10,397 nt of DNA from Marisimplicoccus sp965655775 (lineage in GTDB: Bacteria; Bacteroidota; Bacteroidia; Flavobacteriales; Flavobacteriaceae), in NCBI GenBank assembly GCA_965655775.1, contig CBFHHV010000032.1, positions 1 to 10,397 on the forward strand. Direction: 5' to 3'. The notes below the pieces were generated by a model. That model searched no databases, was not told the origin of the DNA, and saw only the letters and a program-made list of their open reading frames with translations. This document shows positions 6,021 through 10,397 of this stretch, piece after piece. The position numbers were made by a program, and so were the translations under genes. Positions within the stretch are counted from its first letter, which is position 1; the number at the start of each line of letters is the position of its first letter.

Positions 6021-7159
6021 GAATTAATAAATTCTTTGAGTGTGTCTATTAGGTAGTCAACTTCATCCATTTTATTATTGTGAGAGAAAGAGAATCTAAC
6101 TGAAGGAAACTTTTTTTGATCATCACTTTGTATTTCACTAAGTACATGAGATCCTTCTGAACTTCCGGATTGACAAGCACTACCCTTAGAACAGGCTATA
6201 CCTTTTAGATCTAAATTAAAATCAAGCATAGCAGCTTTATCATTAGATATAGGGAAACAAACATTTAAAATAGTGTATGTACTTTTCTTAATATTTCCAG
6301 ATTCTCCATTAAAATGAATATCAGGAAATAATTTTCTCAAGCCATCTATCAAGTATTCTTTTATTGATAAAACATATTTAGCCTCTTGTTCCATATTTTT
6401 ATCTGCAATTTCAAGAGCCTTCGTCATTCCTACAATATTATGGACAGACTCAGTCCCAGCTCGAAGACCTCTTTCTTGAGGACCACCACAAATAAATGAT
6501 TTTATTTTGGTTGATTTATTAATGTAGGTAAACCCCACACCTTTAGGGCCATGAAATTTATGGCCTGCAGATGTTAAAAAATCAATATTGATAGATTTTA
6601 AATCAATTTTATAATGACCTACAGCCTGAACTGCATCTGTATGAAAAAGTGAATTATACTTTTGACATAAATCTGACACACTATTAATGTCAAGAATATT
6701 ACCGATCTCATTATTTATGAACATCAAGGTTACTAATTTAGACTCATCATTTAACCTCAACAAATATTCTAGATTATCAATATCTACATTTCCGTTTTCA
6801 GTTAATTTTACATAGTGGACATTCACGCCTTGCAATTCAAGTTCATCTAGAGTATGCGTAATTGCATGATGTTCAATTTTTGAAGAAATAATGTGCTTTA
6901 CGCCTAAATCTTTTACGGCACATTTTAAAATTGAATTATCAGATTCTGTTCCACCAGAGTTAAAGATTATTTCACCGGGATCACAGTTTATAATTTTTGC
7001 AATAGATTTTCTTGATGTCTCAATATATGACTTTGCTGATCTTCCAAAAGAATGAGTCGATGATGGATTACCAAAACAATCCTTTAAAACATTAGAGATA
7101 TCATCGATTACTTCGTCTCTTACCTTTGTTGTAGCTGCATTATCAAAGTAGACATTCAT
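6017..7159 (-). CDS. Cysteine desulfurase (NifS/IscS family)
   Basis: 380 residues, PLP-dependent, fold type I. It removes sulfur from L-cysteine, giving alanine and an enzyme persulfide for Fe-S clusters or tRNA thiolation. The N-terminus YFDNAATTKV and SGGTESDN (68-75) bind PLP. H97 in KIEHHAI should stack on the cofactor, D175 and Q178 lie in HTDAVQAVGH, and K201 in SAGHKFHGPKG forms the Schiff base. RAGTES at 233-238 is conserved. The sulfur-accepting cysteine is C329 in GSACQSGSSEGSHVL. The active-site loop is of the short IscS/NifS type, so this is not SufS. No iscU or other cluster gene is adjacent, so whether it serves Fe-S assembly or tRNA modification cannot be told. Its ATG follows the rocD stop directly (TAA then ATG), implying coupled translation. 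Its stop overlaps the convergent M23 gene by four bases with no terminator between them. Confidence 0.92.
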   Translation of the reverse strand: MNVYFDNAATTKVRDEVIDDISNVLKDCFGNPSSTHSFGRSAKSYIETSRKSIAKIINCDPGEIIFNSGGTESDNSILKCAVKDLGVKHIISSKIEHHAITHTLDELELQGVNVHYVKLTENGNVDIDNLEYLLRLNDESKLVTLMFINNEIGNILDINSVSDLCQKYNSLFHTDAVQAVGHYKIDLKSINIDFLTSAGHKFHGPKGVGFTYINKSTKIKSFICGGPQERGLRAGTESVHNIVGMTKALEIADKNMEQEAKYVLSIKEYLIDGLRKLFPDIHFNGESGNIKKSTYTILNVCFPISNDKAAMLDFNLDLKGIACSKGSACQSGSSEGSHVLSEIQSDDQKKFPSVRFSFSHNNKMDEVDYLIDTLKEFINS

Positions 7160-8446
7160 TTATTTAGGCTCAAATTCTTTTAGTGTTGAAGTTATTATAT
7201 CAATACAATCATATAATTGATCCTTAGTCATAACTAAAGGTGGAGCAAATCTTATAACATTACCGTGAGTAGGCTTAGCTAAAAGACCATTGTCACGTAA
7301 TCTTAAACAAATATTCCAAGCAGTTTTACTTTCAGGAGAATCATTAATCACGATAGCATTTAACAAACCTTTTCCTCTAACAAGACTAACAATATTACTA
7401 TTAGAAATATATTTATTCATCTCATCTCTAAATATTCCACCTAATAATCTTGCATTTTGGGAGAGATTTTCTTCAATTATTATTTCTAGAGCTTTTTTTG
7501 CAATACTAGCCGCAAAAGGATTTCCACCAAATGTACTTCCATGTTGACCGGGCTGGATTACTTCCATTATATGTGAGTCACAGAGAACAGCAGATATGGG
7601 ATAAGTACCTCCACTCAAAGCTTTAGCTAATATTAAAATGTCAGGTCTTACATAAGAGGATTGCTGTTCACATGAAGAGCTACAATCACAATTACCACAA
7701 GAAGCAAGAAGTGAACCTGTTCTTCCTAATCCAGTTTGAATTTCATCAGCAATCATTAAAACATTATGCTGAGAACATAAATGTCTTACTTTTTTCAAAT
7801 AGTCAGAATCTGGAACATTGACACCAGCTTCACCTTGTATTGGTTCAACAAGAAAAGCAACAATATTTGTGTCTTTTTTTAACTCATTCTCTAGTGCATT
7901 GACATCTCCATGCGGAATATGGATAAAGCCTGGAGTATGAGGGCCAAAATAATCCTTTGAACCAGGATCAGTTGAAAAAGAAATCACAGTTGTAGTTCTT
8001 CCATGAAAATTGTTGTTACATACAATAATTTTAGCTTGATTCTCATCAACATTCTTCTTTAAATATCCCCATTTTCTGGAAAGCTTAATAGATGTTTCAA
8101 CACCTTCAGCACCAGTATTCATTGGAAGCAGTTGATCAAACCCAAAAAGGTTTGTAGCATATTTCATATACTCACCCAATTTGTTATTATGAAAGGCTCT
8201 CGATGTTAGAGTTAATGTTTCAGCTTGACTTTTAATTAGATTAACAAGTTTCGGGTGACAATGACCTTGGTTTACAGCAGAGTATGCTGATAAAAAATCA
8301 TAATATTTTTTTCCGTTTACATCCCACATAAATACACCCTCTCCTTTTTCAAGAACAACAGGCAATGGATGATAATCGTATGCACCATAATTTTTTTCTA
8401 AATCTAGGTGAAATTTGGCTAAATCTTTTGAGGTTTTTGTTATCAA
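7160..8446 (-). CDS. rocD: Ornithine aminotransferase (ornithine--oxo-acid transaminase)
   Basis: About 428 residues from the chosen start. It transfers the delta-amino group of ornithine to 2-oxoglutarate, giving glutamate semialdehyde (arginine/proline metabolism), with PLP. Motifs: NYGAYDYHPLPVV near the start, FLSAYSAVNQGHCHP, MNTGAEGVETS, NNNFHGRTTT, VEPIQGEAGV, ADEIQTGLGRTG (D234, PLP nitrogen), ILAKALSGGTYPISAV (K275, Schiff base), GQHGSTFGGNP and LLAKPTHGNVIRFAPPL. The match to mammalian and Bacillus OAT is close throughout. A short insertion before the PLP lysine (CGNCDCSSSC, cysteines 250, 253, 255, 259) is absent from the human enzyme. No ATG exists in frame ahead of the conserved region. 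The TTG at 8446 gives MITKTSKDLAKF, the expected length; a TTG at 8509 would add 21 hydrophobic residues and overlap the divergent gene. It is coupled to the desulfurase downstream with no gap. Confidence 0.9.
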   Translation of the reverse strand: MITKTSKDLAKFHLDLEKNYGAYDYHPLPVVLEKGEGVFMWDVNGKKYYDFLSAYSAVNQGHCHPKLVNLIKSQAETLTLTSRAFHNNKLGEYMKYATNLFGFDQLLPMNTGAEGVETSIKLSRKWGYLKKNVDENQAKIIVCNNNFHGRTTTVISFSTDPGSKDYFGPHTPGFIHIPHGDVNALENELKKDTNIVAFLVEPIQGEAGVNVPDSDYLKKVRHLCSQHNVLMIADEIQTGLGRTGSLLASCGNCDCSSSCEQQSSYVRPDILILAKALSGGTYPISAVLCDSHIMEVIQPGQHGSTFGGNPFAASIAKKALEIIIEENLSQNARLLGGIFRDEMNKYISNSNIVSLVRGKGLLNAIVINDSPESKTAWNICLRLRDNGLLAKPTHGNVIRFAPPLVMTKDQLYDCIDIITSTLKEFEPK

Positions 8447-8478
8447 TATTAAAGTGTTATGATTTATTATAAATATAC

Positions 8479-8486
8479 TAATTTTG
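8479..8486 (+). promoter_or_regulatory. Possible -7 promoter element for the DUF6452/DUF6048 operon
   Basis: TAATTTTG fits the Bacteroidota -7 consensus TAnnTTTG exactly and lies 15 bases before the ATG at 8502. It sits in the short divergent spacer between rocD and the lipoprotein gene. No convincing -33 TTG is present at the usual distance, so confidence is limited. Confidence 0.38.
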
Positions 8487-8501
8487 AAGATATTTAAACT
8501 A

Positions 8502-8963
8502 ATGATCAAACACCTTCATTTTCTAGTTTTAATACTATTTTTTTTAAGTTGCGAAAAAGATGATATATGTATTGAAGGTTCGGATAATACCAATAGAGTC
8601 ACAATTGGATTTATTGATAATGAAAGTAAAGATCCAACAGGAATTAATTTAAGTTTTATAAAAGGAGTCAATAATGATTCAATCATAAGTGAGGAATTTT
8701 CTGGAGCTGAACTTAAACTCCCTTTAATGGTAAATTCAAATCAAACAAAATATATTTTAGAGCAAAATGAGGTAAGAGACACTTTGATAATATTACATCA
8801 AACTAATCATTTATATTTAAATAGGTCATGTGGATTTAAATCAAATTTTTTAATAAAATCAGAAACTGAAATCATAAAAGAATCAGGATGGATTCGAGAA
8901 ATTTCAATTGTACAAGATTCAATTTTTAATGAAGAAAAGACAAACATATTTATTCATTATTAG
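8502..8963 (+). CDS. DUF6452-like lipoprotein with a probable surface-export signal
   Basis: 153 residues. A short hydrophobic signal (HFLVLILFF) ends in FLSC, so C17 should be lipidated. The next residues, EKDD, match the K-(D/E)-(D/E) lipoprotein export signal described in Bacteroidota (Capnocytophaga), which would send the protein to the outer face of the outer membrane. The mature part is beta-rich and ends with NRSCGFKSNF (about 112-121), where DUF6452 proteins have a similar C-G-aromatic motif. I assign the family from memory of this motif and from the neighbour: DUF6452 and DUF6048 genes commonly sit together. Function is unknown. The ATG at 8502 gives a proper lipoprotein signal; a TTG at 8484 would only add six residues. 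The last 35 bases overlap the next gene in a different frame. Confidence 0.75.
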   Translation: MIKHLHFLVLILFFLSCEKDDICIEGSDNTNRVTIGFIDNESKDPTGINLSFIKGVNNDSIISEEFSGAELKLPLMVNSNQTKYILEQNEVRDTLIILHQTNHLYLNRSCGFKSNFLIKSETEIIKESGWIREISIVQDSIFNEEKTNIFIHY

Positions 8964-9651
8964 TCTTATTATACCATCATCAATGGTATTCTCACAGGCA
9001 GAAAGTGAATTAAATGATAGTTTAACTATTAAAGATAAAATATTGAATATCAATAAAATAAGATTAGGATTTGATGTATTTAAACCTATTAAGTCATCAT
9101 CTGATGGTGACAACTTAAATTATGAAATTGTTAGTGATTTACAGATAACTGAAAATTTATATCTAGCAGCTGAATATGGATTGACAGATAGGTTAATTGA
9201 AGATGAGAATATAAATTTTAATTCTAATGGTAGCTTCCTCCGTTTTGGTTTTGATTATAACATGTTTAAGAATTGGATCGGAATGGATAATTCAATTTTT
9301 TTAGGTTTGAGATATGGATCTTCTAATTTTTCAAATAAAATTGAAAGTTATAATGTCAGGAACAGTGATGCGTATTTTTCAAACTTTGTAGATAATAATT
9401 ATCAAACTATTGATCATTCAAATTTAACTGGAAATTGGTTGGAAATTGTAGCTGGTGTTAAAGTTGAAACTTTTAATAATGTTTATTTAGGGTTTAGTCT
9501 AAGGTTAAACAAATTATTATCCACTCAGAAGCCTGAAAACTTTGATAACCTTTATATACCTGGTTTTAACAAGGTAACAGATGACAATACTTTTGGAAGC
9601 GGGTTCAACTATACATTGACGTACTCTTTCCCACTTAGAAAGAAAAAATAA
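8929..9651 (+). CDS. DUF6048 family protein, probable outer-membrane beta protein
   Basis: 240 residues. MKKRQTYLFIISLIIPSSM...FSQ is a signal peptide with likely cleavage after Q23, so the protein is exported. The mature part has alternating strands rich in aromatic and glycine residues, typical of a small outer-membrane beta-barrel: IRLGFDVFKPI, YEIVSDLQITENLYLAAEYG, FLRFGFDYNMFKNWIGMDNS, FLGLRYGSSNFS, WLEIVAGVKVETFNNVYLGF, and a final FNYTLTYSFPLRKKK. The LYLAAEYG and FDYN-NW-GMDN-GLRYG pattern is what I know as DUF6048. Its function is undescribed as far as I know. The ATG at 8929 lies inside the DUF6452 gene (35-base overlap) and gives a standard signal peptide. Expression is thus tied to the lipoprotein, and the two products may form one outer-membrane unit (inference). 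Confidence 0.8.
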   Translation: MKKRQTYLFIISLIIPSSMVFSQAESELNDSLTIKDKILNINKIRLGFDVFKPIKSSSDGDNLNYEIVSDLQITENLYLAAEYGLTDRLIEDENINFNSNGSFLRFGFDYNMFKNWIGMDNSIFLGLRYGSSNFSNKIESYNVRNSDAYFSNFVDNNYQTIDHSNLTGNWLEIVAGVKVETFNNVYLGFSLRLNKLLSTQKPENFDNLYIPGFNKVTDDNTFGSGFNYTLTYSFPLRKKK

Positions 9652-9665
9652 AAATTCTTTTAAAT

Positions 9666-9755
9666 CTAGAATCCATAATACAATATAACACCACAGATTA
9701 TAGTTACTATTGCTGCAAATAAAACTCCTAATAAGTTTGACTCTTTCTTTTTCAT
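9666..9755 (-). CDS. Possible 29-residue single-pass membrane peptide
   Basis: An ATG at 9755 opens a 29-codon frame ending in TAG at 9668-9666. It begins MKKKESN and continues with about 20 mostly hydrophobic residues (LLGVLFAAIVTIICGVILYY), ending GF. A basic N-terminus followed by one membrane-length hydrophobic run is the layout of small membrane proteins that associate with larger complexes. It lies after the rRNA terminator on the same strand, so it would need its own promoter or read-through; I see no consensus promoter in the 44 bases before it. No homologue is recognised, and in AT-rich DNA hydrophobic short frames also arise by chance. Confidence 0.35.
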   Translation of the reverse strand: MKKKESNLLGVLFAAIVTIICGVILYYGF

Positions 9756-9798
9756 ACCTGTTTATCTGTTATATAAGAAAACTTAAAAAATGGGTAAA

Positions 9799-9827
9799 AA
9801 AAAACCCTTAAAATAAAGGGTTGTTTT
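9799..9827 (-). terminator. Intrinsic terminator of the rRNA operon, possibly acting both ways
   Basis: AACCCTT at 9803-9809 pairs perfectly with AAGGGTT at 9816-9822 around a six-base loop. Read on the minus strand, the stem is followed at once by an uninterrupted run of T, and it begins about ten bases after the 5S 3' end, so it should end the rRNA transcript. On the plus strand the stem is followed by GTTTTA, so it could also stop transcription coming from the DUF6048 gene. Confidence 0.8.
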
Positions 9828-9835
9828 ATAAGATA

Positions 9836-9943
9836 AAGGCGGCGACATACTCTCCCACAAAATTGCAGTACCATCTGCGCTGATAGGCTTAACTTCTCTG
9901 TTCGGGATGGGAAGAGGTGAGCCCTATCGCTATAACCACCTTA
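9836..9943 (-). rRNA. rrf: 5S ribosomal RNA
   Basis: About 108 bases on the minus strand. The terminal stem pairs AAGGTGGT (5' end, 9942-9935) with GCCGCCTT (3' end near 9844-9837). The core contains the bacterial 5S signature CCATCCCGAACAGAGAAG, and GCGCAGATGGTACTGC lies further along. It follows the 23S end after a spacer of about 60 bases that holds no tRNA. The ends are placed by the stem and may be off by one or two bases. Confidence 0.95.
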
Positions 9944-10003
9944 AAATTTTAATAAGGTCATATAACATTTGAAAATATCGAAGTTAACAATCAAGAAAGT
10001 TTG

Positions 10004-10397
<394 letters not shown>

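Noticed and set aside
8484..8501. TTG start at 8484 for the DUF6452 gene
   Set aside because: The ATG at 8502 gives a compact lipoprotein signal and leaves the -7 element at 8479-8486 outside the coding region.
8908..8928. TTG start at 8908 for the DUF6048 gene
   Set aside because: The ATG at 8929 begins a standard MKK-type signal peptide; the seven extra residues would spoil it.
9792..9807. Second hairpin GGGT/ACCC beside the rRNA terminator
   Set aside because: Only four base pairs, and it competes for the same CCC as the stronger seven-base stem.
9944..10003. tRNA in the 23S-5S spacer
   Set aside because: The spacer is about 60 bases, too short and AT-rich, with no cloverleaf or TTCGA-type loop.

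Overview
The window reads as a piece of a low-GC Bacteroidota chromosome, most likely a marine member of the Flavobacteriia. The evidence is strongly AT-rich DNA, almost no Shine-Dalgarno sequences before genes, several matches to the Bacteroidota promoter -7 element (TAnnTTTG), lipoprotein and periplasmic signals of the Bacteroidota kind, and gene families such as DUF6452/DUF6048 that are typical of this phylum. TGA is used as a stop, so the code is standard. Nothing suggests phage, plasmid, insertion sequence or CRISPR.

Layout, left to right. (1) 1-974, minus strand: cutC followed 27 bases later by the start of an aconitase gene that runs off the left edge. (2) A 128-base divergent spacer (975-1102), with no convincing promoter, precedes a plus-strand pair. 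These are a GMC-family FAD dehydrogenase and a twin-arginine-type lipoprotein small subunit (gluconate 2-dehydrogenase subunit 3 family), overlapping by one base. They probably form a periplasmic sugar or alcohol dehydrogenase. (3) 3541-3723 is non-coding by ordinary annotation, but it folds into one long interrupted hairpin with a symmetrical central bubble, directly downstream of zapA. I read it as a 6S RNA on the minus strand, with its own promoter inside the end of zapA. (4) Minus strand: a short coiled-coil gene with a TTG start, then zapA (Z-ring associated). (5) Plus strand, divergent from these: a secreted M23 (LytM-type) peptidase. (6) Minus strand: ornithine aminotransferase (rocD) and a cysteine desulfurase with no gap between them. 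The desulfurase converges on the M23 gene with a 4-base overlap. (7) Plus strand: a DUF6452 lipoprotein carrying a likely surface-export signal, and an overlapping DUF6048 protein that looks like an outer-membrane or periplasmic beta protein. (8) Minus strand: the end of an rRNA operon (3' part of 23S, then 5S, then an intrinsic terminator), followed by a possible 29-residue membrane peptide.

The strongest item outside plain gene calling is the 6S RNA candidate. It has a plausible promoter, a U-rich 3' flank, the conserved zapA neighbourhood and two mutually exclusive helices. A cell-envelope theme joins several genes: zapA and its coiled-coil partner (division), the M23 peptidase (wall), the exported dehydrogenase pair, and the DUF6452/DUF6048 pair (outer membrane). 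The remaining genes are core metabolism or translation.
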